This document shows positions 29,701 through 44,700 of a stretch of DNA of 64,000 nucleotides, piece by piece. Both the position numbers and the translations under genes were made by a program. The stretch is from Nemopilema nomurai. Taxonomy: Eukaryota; Cnidaria; Scyphozoa; Rhizostomeae; Rhizostomatidae. The stretch's first letter is position 1; every line of letters begins with the position of its first letter. The notes beneath the pieces were generated by a model. That model was given only the letters and a program-made list of their open reading frames with translations, was not told where the DNA came from and did not search any database. The stretch lies in NCBI GenBank assembly GCA_003864495.1, contig ML133503.1, positions 124,001 to 188,000 of the forward strand, written 5' to 3'.

Positions 29701-32700
29701 CCGTACTACGCTCAACGGAAGCCACAAACTAAAAGAGAACGTTGGCGCAAGAAAAACAGACGCATCCAAAATTAATGCGGGTCAAATCCGCGCGAACTAA
29801 ATTTTGCGGGTCAAATCAAAGTGGAATAAACTGGTGCAAAACAAATTAATGCGGGTCAAATTCGCGCGAACGAAATCATTGAGGGTGAAATCAAAGTCAA
29901 ATAAACAGGTGCAGGCCAAATAAATGCTGGATAAATCCGCGCGGATTAAATTGAAGTTGGCCAAACTAATGCGGTTCAAATCACTGCGAACTAAATTGAC
30001 ACGGAACAAATTGATGTGGGTCAAATCAAACTGGCGCGGGTTCAGATTATCTAAACTCCTGGTAAAAAGAGGAAACAAAGGAAACGTTCAGCATAATTTG
30101 ACTCGTCTTACATCTGTTTATTTTTGCAATTCCTGGATTAACTCATATTACCTTATTGCCCAAGAAAAATCTCGTAAACACGCAGGACAAAATTTATCAC
30201 CGCAAACCGTTCGTCATACTTTGATTCTGCTGCGCAAACAAAGAGCGGGAAATCAAGGCGTCGTGTTGTTTTAAACTGTCAGCTGCATACACAACACCGC
30301 ATTTTTCCTCTAATCCAATTAAAATTACAGCAAAGAGAAGTTTTCATTTGTTCTTAACAATTTTCATCATGCCAATAAATAAAAAGTTAATTTGGCAGAT
30401 GAGCTGCGTGAAAATGGTGATGCTTCCTCGAGGTAGAGCAGGAGTTTTATGAAAGCAGACGCAAATTGGAGATATCATTAAAGTTTTTCTGAACAGAGAA
30501 ATTAATGAAAAACTTCTTAGGAAAGTTCCCAAACTAGAGATTACTATTGCCATCCAAGATTCGAGATCATTAAAGAACTATTATGGAAATAAACATCTCT
30601 AAACACCTTTGTATCATGCTGTTATATTTCAAAAAAATTCAACGAAAAAGTGAAAAATAGTGCAAGAGCAATCATAAAGAAAAAAAAGCCACCTTAAATT
30701 CCGCACGGTCTTTAATCAGCTAGAAGAAAAGTCTATGATAAGTTGCAACTGACGTCATCGACTGACGCTGACTGCTCATGCGCAAACAGATGTGCGTGAA
30801 GCGGCAAAGTTCTAATTGACAACACGGCTCAGTTTCCAAAACTGTTACGAAGACGTTGCATTGCTGCATCGGTAATTAACAGACGAATTTTTGGCATAGT
30901 TTATACCATTGTGAATTGGGAACGAAATTAGTCAAGAGGGCAAAGGAGATCACGCTGGAAACAATGGCGGGAAAATGTCATGCTATAGCAGGTACAGAAT
31001 ACTCTTCATGCGAAGAAACTGACGTCACATACTCTGGTTGTCGCAACGAGCTATTGTCAAAAGATGCAACTGACTGAGAGATGAAATCAGACAAAAAAAG
31101 GCAAGCACAGGTTTTAGCAAGGTGATAAGATTAAGCATGCTTAAGACTGCGCCTGATTCAAGAGCGGTAAACATTTGTCAAAGTGGACTTCCAATTGCAT
31201 AGTTCTAGGCTTGACCTCATAGTTCCAATTGCATACCACCTCAAAACCGCCCTGAGTTTCTACAGTAACCTATATATAGAGCTCTCTTTGTCTCTTTGCG
31301 ACGCCATTGCGAGTGATTCAATCAACTATCCTCAAACCCATACGCAAGTCTTACCAGTACTGGCGCTGTTCCGTTAAAACACTATTTCGATCTGAACGGA
31401 TCCCTGGAAGCGCCATCTCGATAATCTGTGTTTTGTGAGGTACGGAAGGTCTTGGTTTACACAACGCTACAGCCGAAAGAGCCTACAGATCTTAAACTGT
31501 TTTAATCATTAAAGATTTGGATGGTTGTCGTTACATTGTCATTGGGCTAGGGAGGAGAGGTTCGCGTCCAAAAAACAGATCAAAGTCACCCAGAAAGCGA
31601 AACACCCAAACCTATCAATGCTACTTTTGGTTTGGAAATTTCACTAAAAAGGGTTGTAGCAAGTTTTAGGGGTGAGAACTTATGCGAATTCTTGCTATGC
31701 TAGCACATTAAGCTTTAATTTTATAAAGCTTGCACTTCGGTATGGTAACAATAACGGTGCTTAACTGACCTTGGCAGTTTCCTTATCCTTTCCAAAATCT
31801 TCACTTGCCAATAACTGCATGTGTTCAGCAATCCAAGACTCTACCTCGTTGGCATCAGAATAATACTGCAACCGAAGAAAACCTTAATATAAGGTGTGCA
31901 GGGTGAGAAAAATATTTGACTTTCAGTTAAATAATACACTAGAGTATCTACCTCCAAGTGATAACTTGGAGCCATAGGGATGGTTATACAGGAGCAATTA
32001 AAGAGAAACACCTATAAAAATATGTTTAAAAAGCCTCGAACAATATTTCACAGAACAGACTAGACTTTGCAGAAGTATGAATATATACATTAGAGCTATA
32101 TTGACTGCTTGCTCCCATGATACATGTCTTTGAGGCAATTTCAGACAATTCAGTATAATTTGTAAGAAATGGCTGACAGAATGGATAAATGACAAAAGCT
32201 ACATTTCATGCGTCATCTAAAAAGAGGCTTGTTGGGTACCATAATAAAGATGGGCAAATAAAAGCAGACATCGGGGATCACATTTTAGATGAAGCTGGCA
32301 AATTGAATAAAAATAACCTAGTAGGCAGCTCAAAAGGAGTCAATTCCGCCTGACACAGCTTTTGTGAAGGTCAGAGTGGCTTGAACAAGGGACTTTTGTA
32401 ATATTAGATTTGATCGAAAATTTCTTAGGCAAAGCAATAAGTGGAGCCCCCTCCCCTTGTCTCGCACGCCTACCCATTCGCTAGCCTACAACATAAGGAA
32501 ATATGATTAAAAGTTTCTTCTTCGAATAGAAGTGACTATGTCTAGTAAAGGGACTAAAGCAACACGTGCACTCGATATATTTTACTGAAGAAGGTATTAC
32601 ATCCAACATTGTATGTTCATTGGAAATTTTTTGGCCCATCCTAGATCTGAAATTTCCGAGACTAACCTTTTGCAACGGCGAGAGAAAATTCTTGCGTTTT

Positions 32701-35700
32701 GCTTGGGTTTTCTACAAAACCCTTGTTTGTTTCCAGTTTATTAAGTTGACAAAAGTGCACTAAAACAGACTCCTCTGTGACAAGCGCTAAAAACATGAAT
32801 GCTTGATCACTTGGATCACTTGGATCATTTGAAATAAATGCTTTATCAAGCACTGGCTATTGGAAGCCAATTTCTAAACTATCCAATTTCATTAGTAACA
32901 TACAATAATTGTGCTTCTCGAAAAATTCTTTTTCTCAAAAAATTCTTCTGAAAAGATTCGCAATTTACTTAGGTGGATCACCTGCCTTTGACCAGGTAAA
33001 CATAGATGGTGAAGAATGAAAACGCTTTTATCTGTTTACAGAAACAAACCTGGAATGATTGCGATGCTTCCAACAATCTCTCCGCTCTTATCCAGGCCTG
33101 CGATTTCAGGTTATCAATGCTTGCTTGCAGACCATCGATAATCGATTGTATTTCATCTGCCGACGAGTTCTTTTCAGATATCATCTTATACCCTTGTTGA
33201 CAAACGGTGTTGCATCTCACTTCACAAGCATGGATCTCTGCCTCTAGCCCCTGAGGAAAAGTCAATATAATCAAATTAAACACCTGTACGAACCAGTCCG
33301 AGGGAGGGATTAGCAATGATTCATTGGAAAGTCAATTAGGGGATAGATTTATGTGGATGATTACATAAGCAATACAAGTGGGTTAGCTTGAGCCGTCTTC
33401 CAGAGGGAAGAGATATGTGGATGATTACATAAGCAATACAAGTGGGTTGGCTTGGGTCGTCTTTTAGAGGGTAGAGATATGTGGATGACTACTTAAGAAA
33501 TACAAGTGGTTAGCTTGGTCGTCTTCCAGAGGGTAGAGATATGTGGATGACTACTTAAGAAATACAAGTTGGTTGGCTTGGGTCGTCTTCCAGAGGGTAG
33601 AGATATGTGGATGACTACTTAAGAAATACAAGTGGGTTGGCTTGGGCCGTCTTCCAGAGGGTAGATTTATGTAGATGACTACTTAAGGACTACAAGTGGG
33701 TTTGCTCGTTTTTTCGCCTCATTTCGAATGACGCCGGCTGATCATGCAGATGAAAAATAGGGTCCCGGATATGTCCTGGGTCAAACAGCGCATTATGAGT
33801 GGAGGAAATTCAACCACTGCCTGGAAAATTCTATCAGTACCAGTATAACGCATCGGTAGTTTGCTTAGAGCTTGATTCGCCCTTGTTTGGGCTACAATGC
33901 CCGCCAAAAGTGGTTGGAACACCGAGATTGTACTCGTAATAAATGTATATTTTTCAGTTCATTTCCCTATTTCAAGCAGACAGAGCCATGAATGAATACA
34001 TTATCATTTCGAGATTGAAAAGATGGGTTTACTTTGTGCAAAGCACATACTAAAAATCAATTTGTCTTGGGGCAAAATTCAACTCATTCTATTCAATTCT
34101 GATGCAGATATAACTGCAAACAGTCAATCAAATCCTTTTCTTGCTTCCCAAGTCGAGGGAATCTTTCTGCCAGAGTTAAGGAATTAAGAGTCGAGGGAAC
34201 TAAGAAACTAGGTGAACAAATGTTTTGTTGCATAAAACTTCATGATTGCTAGAACCAGCAAAAGCATGGTTTTGGGATACTTAAGTACTTTTTCGTTTGA
34301 AGCTCCTTAAATAAGTATGCATAAGTCAGAAAATGATCAAAAGCTGGAAAGATAAATAGCGAAGCGACAACACTAGTGGATGGTGAAACGAGCGCATGAT
34401 TAGCAGTAAATGAGCTCCACTTCACTCCTTCTTTAGAAGGGCCCAAGTGAAAAGACTCGGAAACTAGATGAAAACTCTTATATTTCTTTGCAAAACCGAC
34501 ATTCAATTGCATACTCTAAAGAGGGTCGGGCAAAAACTACTGCTGCTTCTCGCAATCGTAAGTAAAAATAGGCTGAAAAGAGAATTTCACAATGGCAGGA
34601 AAAAGCGGAACTAGTTTTTGCATACATTAAAGTACTTTTTCGTCCGACACTCATCAGAGTATGCAAGCGTTGAAAAGATAATTCTGCCAATTAATATGTT
34701 GATGTGGCATGCGAAAATGAACACTAGCTAAGAAAATGATAAACCTAATTCACAAATCATGAACCTTCGAACAACACTTGGCTACAAAATATCATCGGAA
34801 CTGCTTTCCAGCGCTGGAATTTCAACTACAACAGCATCTTCTCTTTGATCGCGATTTGGTGGCAAAATACCTTCAGCATCAAAGAATTTTCTACGCTGGT
34901 TTCTAGTGACCAGTGCCATATTTGCTTGTGAGGTTAGTTGAACATTTTAATAGTTACTCCTTTTACCAGAGAGCTGATCAAAATCACGGTGGAGAATAAA
35001 GCTGAACTTTTGATTGCAATTAACGAGATGGCGCCCTTATATATCGTGGAGATATTGAAAAGGGGAATATTTATTGAACGATTAAAAGATAAACAGCTAT
35101 ATTTCAATGGGTGTTGACAATGCATAACAAATACCAGGCATATTTTTCTGGCTGTTATTCTTCATGATGATAAATACCCCAAAACCCTATTTTGCGGAGG
35201 GGGGGGGGGCTGTTGTAGTACCCTCTGGTACCTGCAGTTATCTCTCATGTCAAGACATTTCAGAGATTCACTTCCAAAAGCTTCTCAATGCCTTGGTGCT
35301 TCCTAAAATTTCACGCTTTTCTCTTTTGTGAGGCTTGTCTAGGAAATTCAGATCAATTGAAACAGACACAAAATTGCACTCCAGCAAGAAAGAAAGTTAG
35401 GGCATAACAATGAAAGATAATAACAATGAAAGCTACTCGATTGAAGCACATCATAATGCTTTTCGATATAATGCTACAAGTTTGTCTTCTTTAACTTCAA
35501 ATTTTACATCATATCCAACATTTCATTTCGATATTGAAATGAAGAAAAAATTGGCACGTCATATCCAATATTTCAGATGGTTGCACAACAGAAACAGCTG
35601 CTACGGAATAAGTTTATAGTTGTTGAGCGTTGGCACATCCTATTAGGGAGCAAAAACCCAGCCACCGTCAAATCATGTAAATAAAAGAGGAGGTTTTGGT

Positions 35701-38700
35701 AGACTAAAATGGTTAAATCCACAAGCTCTTTCTAAACTGGTGAATCCGAACTCCACGGACTACATGGAAACTGATAAGAATAAACGCATTAAAATGTGGC
35801 AGGTGGCCGGGACATTTTGTTGCTCTTTTGACGATTTTTCCTCGACATTATTGACGAAATCCACAAATCAACACTATTAGCCAGTTTTTGGTCGATGCAT
35901 ATCACGTCTATGCATATATGATTTCCGTAGCATAGGGCGAATCAACTCAAATATTTCTTGCATCTGAAACCCGGCGATTGCGATATCATTAACTTTGCTT
36001 TGAAACTCTAAGAAAACTCTCGTACGAACAATTCGCTGTCTCCTTGAAAAGACGCTTAAACATATCAGAGTTTTAGGTATACATAGAAAGTTTGCGGTAT
36101 GCAAAATGGTAGAAACATAGACTAAAGGTCCATCATTAAGCAGACAATACCAGCTTTAAGCATCACGACACAAAATGCAATATTATGCAAAGCAATCCCA
36201 GTTTGCTTTTCCAATCCCTAATTCAATTTAGAGCAGGTTTTCTTGCGATGAGCTTTGTTTGTTGATTCAAAATAGCTGTAAATGTGCATTCGAGCCGAAA
36301 ACGTCCTGCCAAGTGAGTGGCAATCTGTACAGCCAGCCAGTCTATTGCCTGCACTTTCGCAGTCTCGTTAGACCAGCGCGGATATCTTTGGAGGTGAAGA
36401 TGATTAGAATCGGACTGACTATGTCTGTGAAAGCGGCTAGCGTCACCCCAAGGCAAATGAGTCGTAGCAAAGACGTGGAGAGGGTCCTGATGTGCGCAAG
36501 GGTGATCAGCGACAACGGCATGTAGCAAGTGAATATGATAACGAGCGCCAGAGTAAGTAGGCGGGCACCGCGCGACGAACGCAGCAAACAGCGCTTGTTG
36601 TACGCTTCGATAAACCGGGCGTTTGCAGTGCGGATTTCGCGTTCGATTCTATACACTGCATAGAGCATCCGCGCGGTGAGAACGAGAATACAGATGATCA
36701 GCAGCAGGTTACAGGCTGCGAGGACGAACAACACTAACCGAATGTCTAACGCGCGAACGAAAATCAAGCTGGCAACAGCGCAAGGAATCAGCCACGAAAA
36801 GACTACCCCATACAACATGCGCCGCTTCGTGAAACAACGTGGGTATCGATACGGGTAGAAAATTGCCACGTAACGCTCAAAGGTAAGGCCGAATAATGCA
36901 TACAGGGAAAGAGCGATGGCTGGATGACCGAGATACACTGTGACTTTGCACAGAGCGGATGACGGCATTAGCAAGTACACGCCGAAGATACACCGCGCGG
37001 TCAATGTGAAGAAGAGATCGACAAGACACATGTTGAATATCATCAAGTTTGCCTTCGTCCTCAGGGAATTCTTTGTCGCTATGAGAAACATGATCATTCC
37101 GTTCAACAAAACCGCAATGGGTATGATGGAGAAGTGGAGACCGGCAAAGAAGTGGGTCTCAATCGGCAATGCCTTCTGAAGCATGGAGCTTGACAACGCA
37201 CAAATGTCCATCTTCTTATTCATACACGTTCAACGAAACCAAGCCTTGACAGCGCTACAGTCAATAGCCAAATATTCTAGATCCAATTCACCGCCAGCGT
37301 AATGGAACTAGATTTTAAGTCATCTTGGGTCACAACTGACTTTCACAATACCGTTTTTTCTAAAACTGTATGCCAGTTGAGAAATTAAAGCTTTGCTCAA
37401 CAAAATTGTGTGAACATGGCCATTAGTCGTGTTTTCTCAAAAAAACGATCAGTTCGCCTTCGTTTAATTCAGATAAGTTCACAGCAAAGCGCGTGGAAGT
37501 CTTGCGTCTTTGAACTCTTTTGAGGTGCAAACGGCCACAAGCTCTTTAAATAATACAGTGGTAGTGCACTTCTGGCTTTAAGGCGGATGGATCATTCGTT
37601 GAGTGCTCAATCTCCAGTTCATGCTCTGTTGAAACAATGTGCAAAGAAATCTTCTTTTCCTCCTAACTGTTAATTCTTCTCCGAATTGCCTATTTGGTGG
37701 CGTAGGCACGAGGCCGCGACGCAAAATGACGTCAGCTTTAGCCGGTTACAACCGAAAGCAACTCGAGTTTCCTGTCAGAGTATCACAGACAATTTCCAGT
37801 GATACTGCTCACCCCAATGGCAAAGAAGGGTGAACTGTCACGAAATAAGGGCTAACTCTTCATATAAGAAGCAGTCTAGTACAGAACAAATATGAATAAT
37901 AGTCGAAAGCAGTTATTGATAAACATGATAACGCAGCTGCCGATCGCAAAGAAATTGGCTCCGTTTGACATTAGTAATTAAGGGCTTATAAACTTCAAAG
38001 CCTGAATTGCTTCATGAAAAATGCGCTTCTTAATTACCCTGATAATCAAGCGGTCGAACTCTAATTACTTCTGCATATCAAAACAAACAATTGCGAGGCA
38101 TGAGAACCGCGTCACATCTACCGCGTCACATCTACCGCGTCACATCTACCGAGCAAGATTCCTGGTGACATCTGGGCATATTGCAAAGCTGCAGAGACCC
38201 AGAATGCAGCAATAGTGTCGTCTTTTTATTCTTTGCCTTGCCTAGTCAGTGCGTTTGGAACACGGATGGTGCTTCTGTTCCACAACGAAGGCTCAAAGCA
38301 TGTATTGTGCAGAAAACTAAAATTTATCACAAGGTGGTAATTCATTCATGATAGTAAACAAATTCTTATTGATTGGTAGCGGCATATCTTGCTTAGAGCT
38401 CCCCATGCCTAGCTGCTCTCCACAGAAACTTCTCTTCAGACCAGAGAGGGCTATTTAAAATGTAAAGAAAAATTTCACCCACCAAAAGGTTAAGATTCTC
38501 ACTACCTACAAAATGATTATTGTTCAAATAACAAGCAAGCCTCTGCCCGTCAAAATTTCTGATTCAACCTACCAGATAATGAAAGTTTCAACCAAAAGAA
38601 GATCGTTGAACGGCTATTAAGATCCATGTCTTAATCCCAAGCAGATGGTTTAAATGCAACTTAAGATTAAAAGGAAACAGGACTGACACCGGTGTATCAA

Positions 38701-41700
38701 TATTTCATGGGGTGTCGCTCAAGATATGTTCATACCTGGTTTTTAGAATTGCTTTACCGCATAGCCTTAGTCAGTATTCCCAAAAAGGTATTTCTTTACC
38801 CAAGAGAAAATAGGAACTGGTTCTGATTTACGATCGGGACGAATTTGCCCTAATGAGTGCCCCCAATCAACTATTGGTTGCACTGATACATATTTCAAAT
38901 AGCTTCACCATCTTGCGAATTAAAGCGGAACTTCAACAAGACCTGAACGGATTCACTTAAGAGCCGCCATAGCACAAATCCACAGTGGATTCGAACTACA
39001 CCCTCTACGATTAAAACTGGATTTAATATTCGTATTGTCGTCAACAGGTCTTACAGCAACACACACTGTCGATACAATAGTCATTCCAATTCATAGTAAT
39101 CACACTGTATTCATTTTCTCGATTTCAAACAACACTTATCTGAGTTTAATCATTCGCGTTTATTAGTATTTCAGCTGCAATTCTGGTAAGGAAAATTAGA
39201 GGCTTAACTCGATACTCATCATTCCTTCGAACTCCGATTCAGTGGTTTCATATAAAAGCATAAACAATAACGGTTTGACTGGTTTAAGAAGAATATATTT
39301 GTTTCAAAAGACTGAAAGCACGATGTTGTAGCCTGACACTAGATTCTCAGGTTTTCAAGACCATGCAGTCTTGAGCATCTTAGCAGCAGCATCTTTCTTA
39401 TTCACTTACTTGGTGTATTCATGAATGAGTGGTCTGTGACACAGGTATTTATGACAGTATGCTAGCCTCTATGTATGATATCTTTAAAGGGCGCGAGGAC
39501 GATTCTTTGAAAACAAAACATGATAACGAAACACATCTAAATCTGTTCCTTGTTTTCGTTGTGTCTGAAGATCAACTTACAGCCTATTGTGCTCTGTTCA
39601 CAGAATTCTATCGAGAAAAATAGAGGCGTGCCTTGATTCTTGCAAATATCGAGCAGAAAACACATGCGTTCGTACCAGATTCACTCGACAACAGGAAGAA
39701 ATCCGTTAATGCGAGAAACCATCCAGAAACGGTAGGTGACTTCACTTTTCCTCCTACTCATGAATCCTATATATCAGAGTTATGTATGTGAATCTACTAC
39801 ACAAGGACCTAGCTCTCTACCTGCTCTATCAAATCTCCGGTGCTTAACAAAAACGATACAATTAAGCAGATAACAATTAACCATCGAGCCATCGATCAGT
39901 TCTCTAACCTTGTGAATAAAGCAGGATATTCCACCCATAGATCGGGTTTTCAACAAGGAATAAAAAGTCTCAATGAAAATGGGTGTCCTCAACTTCTCAC
40001 TAGAAGTTGTTATGAATGATTTGAATCATTATCATTATCATTATCTATGTCTCTCCACCGTTATGTTACATAAGGTAAAATGCCCAAGCAATTTGGTAAT
40101 AGAGATGGTTGTGTGACTTTAAAATTAACTATCGTGTCTAACTTTATGAGCCACAAGTTGAATGTGTCTCTAGTGGTACCTCTGACCTCAAAACCATGCT
40201 TTAAAACCAATCCCTGCTAAACGTGTACGGTTAATAAAGATGGGGCAACATGTTCCTCGAAGCAAACTAAAGTGAGCTTTAAAAGGCTTTACTCCCCTAC
40301 TTTTATTACTCCTCAAGTGCTGACCGTTTAGATGTCAATGTAGGATGAAATAGTGAGTGCAGCGAATAGAAAACAAACATTTGAAGATTGCACATAAGAT
40401 AAGGCTTTGAGATTTTGTCCGCATGCAAAATAAACACAAAACTTCACAAAACGGCAATTAGTAAACATCACTCGTGAACTTTATGGGTCCATGTTGGCTT
40501 CATTTGCAAACAGGTTGCAAAATCGACTTCTGAAGCATTGAAGTAAACAAAAATGTGCTGATTTAGTAAATTGTACCATAGATTTGTGGAAACGGACGAC
40601 TTATGATGAACTTGAAGGGAAGACATGTAAGTAATTAGGACGACCAGCAGACGATCCAAACTCATGTTAAAACGAATTAGAGCTTTAGCAAAATCCTCAA
40701 ATAGGGAATTTGGCCAAAGCGCGACTTGACTGTTAAGAGCAAAAGAGGCTGGGTTTTCTCAAACTGGTGCTATCATATGCTTCATTTCTAATCTCAATGA
40801 GCACCCTTCTGATTCTATAGCCTTAACATTTAAAATCAAGGGTCTACAAAGCCTGGCTTCCACTGGGTGATTATTACGATTAACGAAAACAACTGGAAAA
40901 GCTAATCGCGATAATCGTAATAATCGTGATAATCGTTCAAATCACGATAATCGCGCAGTGGAAACCAGGTGGAATAGAGAAATGGGCCATGCCCTTTTTA
41001 AAACCGGTTTTGTTTAATGCCAGATGCATGGACAAATGCCTGAGGTTGCCTCGTTTAATATATCGTTCGGTTGATGTTAGTATGGTACAAACGATGCGAT
41101 GCTGAATCCTTGCGATATATGTGTTGTGAAGTCAATATATTTCGCAGCACACGTTGGGCGCCATTATATTTGGAACATAGGTTCGGTAGAGCGTAGACGT
41201 GGATGAAACTCCAGATCGTTGATTTTATCTTTAAATATATACAAAACACGACTATATACACCTATAACGTAAACGTAACTTGCTAGCCCATCATTAATTT
41301 GTTAGGGTAACTTCACTACTTCAAACAACTTAACCTTACAATATAGGGCGTGAATATATAACGTAAGAAGACTGGGACGAGTAGAAATCCCCCATGATGG
41401 CGTGGGCTGCGAAATATATTGACTTCAGAACAATATGTTTATTGATCATCTATAAAGGAGTGCAGAAACATCTTGCACAAGACACGTCAACATTAATTAG
41501 TGTCCGCGATGTGATAATTCTTGACGCAAAAAAGCATGGATGATCAATTAAGAGCTCAGTATTATTTTTAAAATGCAATTGCTAACCACGCACAGAAAGC
41601 AAAAAAACAGATCTAAGGAACAACTCCAACAGTGCAATGGCCAGTGTTTTCGCTCGAAAATGAAGAATTTTGTAATAATCATTTCCAGGGCAATTATTCA

Positions 41701-44700
41701 CAACATTCATGCACACTTCAACACCACAGAGCCTGCACACTTCAACACAACATTTACCTTATAACCAGCACTAACTTGATTACATCCCCGTTATACATTA
41801 AAGATTCATCAGGAGTACCCTGTTCATAGAAATAATAGCTACGCAAAGTCAACATGTTTCAAAGCTCTCCTTCTGCGCTACATTCACACGTCCACGTTGT
41901 AGGGAGAACATTGAGATGAAGTCGTCAATCAACAAGGCAAAAAAATCAAAGCAAAAAAAGAACAGATGGGAAGAGCAATAATTAGTTTGTCGATCATCCA
42001 CAACACGTTCACAGATAGAGATAAAAAAATTCCTCATTGTTTTCTGAAGAAATGACTTTCTTCTAAGGGCCTGTTTACATGAAAGCGGGCGACCTAAGCG
42101 ATCTCGGCTTTGACTACCCATGACACCGCCTATTGGTCTGGTAGTCTCCCATTCAATGTTCACGCATGAGCGATTCTATGGTAACAGGGTGCATTGCATA
42201 CAGAGTGGAGACAGAGTAAGGCGTGTGTCACAGCGTAAACACTAAAGAAACAATAGCTCTGCAGCGTGTTCCTTACCAGTTGGGAGGAGCTCTATGCCGG
42301 CTGTCCTGAGAGAAAAGCCCTTCGCTTGCCTCGATCTGGCGCAGAACTCGGCGCATGGTTTGAAAAACATACTTGTGACGTAATTACAAGAGGAGAGCAC
42401 AGTATACATAGTCATGGCAGCGTCGAGTAAAACGGGTCGCGTGAACTGCCCGCATCGCTTACGAAAACAATAGACTGCCATCGATGGTAAGTGTATGGGT
42501 GATACACGGCAATACACCGCTCAAGCATTAACCCGGCGACTGTTAAGAGCACGACGTGGTCACGGTTATTGATAGCGGCCTAAGCCACGCTTCGTTGGCC
42601 CCCGCTAAAAGCACGAGAACCACGGGAATTTGGAACGAAAAAAGAGAGGAAACGTTTACGAGACAAGCATTAACTTTCAAAATGTTATCGACGGTCCTTA
42701 GCCTTCTTATGGCCAGAACACAGGCTATAGCAAGAAAGTTCAGCACAAATGCAATTGGAGTTAAAGCAAAATTCAAGGCCCCGATCAATACAAGAGATCG
42801 TGTGCAGCTGATTCTGCTTGCCAAAATCAGTAAACGAGAAGAAAAGACTGCACACCGTCAAAAAGTTCGATAATTTCGTCAACTCAATATCCTGCTTACC
42901 ACGACGCATAGGCAGCGTCGACAAAAGGCTGCAACGGGCAATCAAAAGCAAAATCCGAAAAACGCTTAAAAAAGATACGTGCGTTAAATAAACAAACCCG
43001 TAAACTAGGCAGCTGGCAAAACATCTCACAAATCCTAAAAAACTTCTGCAAACTAAGCTTAAAAAAAGAAGAAAGCATTCTGCAGATGAAAAGCATCCAT
43101 TTGTATTACAAATGCGAACGATGACTGTTTAATTTTATGAATAAATCCATTGAAAATTAACCAATACCGCGATTCCTTAACTATCAAATTAACACGTGCT
43201 CTTAGATGCAGTTTAGCCGGTGGCACGGTTGTTGCTGCTGTATTTATGGCTTCCGAAAAATAGTTGTTCCCGTTGTTATGTTGGCTCTGTTATTGTTGCT
43301 GCTGCTGAAAATTTGCTGTTGCCGTTGTTTTGTTCGTGCTGTTGTTGTTGCTGCTAAAAATGGGTAGTTGGCACCGTTACAAAGTCATCTACAGAACTGC
43401 AATTTTGCCTAGCAAGGAACATGTCGATTTCCTTCTCTGTTGATTGCAAAAAACAGGCAAAAATCTGACTCTCTAAACGAGCGATTCGGGTCACGGCGAA
43501 ATGATAACAACAACTTTATCTGGTGGACATCAAAGTAGCTGATTGATAGGATGGTTGAACTAGGATAGAACTAGAATCACCATATGTGTTGTTAACGAGT
43601 GGATTTCGAAAAACTGGCTTTCATAGCCCACCTATTTCCTTAATGGTCGATTGTCGCACTTAAACTCTATTTGGGAAAACTCTATAGAAAAAACTCTTTC
43701 TGGGAAAAAAGTCATGTTAGACAAGACTTTTCAGAATTCTATAAAGATTGCGAGAAGGAAATTGCTCTTTTTAGTTCCAGACGTAGGAAATGTGAATTTT
43801 GGAGCAGTCCCACATTTTCTTCATTTAGCCTTTGTATTTATTGTAACTCAACGAGCTTAATACACCTCGTACACAAACATTTCCGTGTCCCATGCACTGA
43901 AAAAGGTTCCACTTTCGGCTTGTACCTACCCCACTTCTAAACGCCTTCCAACTGACCTGATTACCCATGCCACATGTCCTTGTGACGACTCCACTCAGGC
44001 ATTTGCGGCTTATAATGTACAAGGTTGTAAATTCTAAGCTGTTATGCAGACCTGGCCCTACCAAAAGCATTAAATGAACTGATAAAGCGGATGTATCTGG
44101 ATTTAAGAAACCAAAAACTTCGTTTTTGCAAGCTAAGGCAAATCACTAGATAAATCTCCTGATCATTTTATCGGGGACTAGGTTGCTGTAACTAGCTTAA
44201 TGGCGAGGTCGGACCTATTTGCAAAAGAACCATAAGTAAAAACTACCACACTCGTTAAGCGCTGTCAAATTATTCTAATAATGTGGCTTCAAGATTTGCA
44301 AATTTAAAGCTCTCTGACCAAATCATCTTGGCACTGTTAAATTGTATACATTGATACAATCTTGAGCCAAGAAGAACTAAAAATTGATAAAAAGCTGCAT
44401 GTTTCCATTACCCATCTGTCCACTGGTAACTTAGGGGAGGACTCTAGGTAGGGGAATTTAGCATTGTATACCAAAAAGGCTTACAGACACCATGACAGAG
44501 CTGGTGAGACAGCGTATGATATACAAATGATGCTCTGCAGCCGCATCATGCTGCGAGCTTTTCCAACGTGGATTACAGCTGGTACACGCTTTTTTTATAA
44601 GGAACCACTTTATAAGGAACCTACATGTAGAAGGCCGAAATATCTAAAGAACTTCCCTAAGGAACTTTTCGATTTGAAAATTGTTTATAACTGCAAGCAT

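Larger units (their letters stand above)
23150..31769 (-). other. 8.6-kb intron between exons 10 and 11
   Basis: Holds the LINE fragments, the Tc1-like MITE and the pentapeptide-like array. Long G runs occur at about 25931 and 26012. Open frames at 24567-25040 and 26059-26439 show no motif. Confidence 0.7.

Noticed and set aside
33342..33708. CRISPR-like direct repeats
   Set aside because: Units are contiguous without unique spacers, and the genome is eukaryotic; same for the other tandem arrays.
42062..42190. GGGCCTGTTTACATG as the left end of another MITE
   Set aside because: No matching inverted end or target duplication found nearby.
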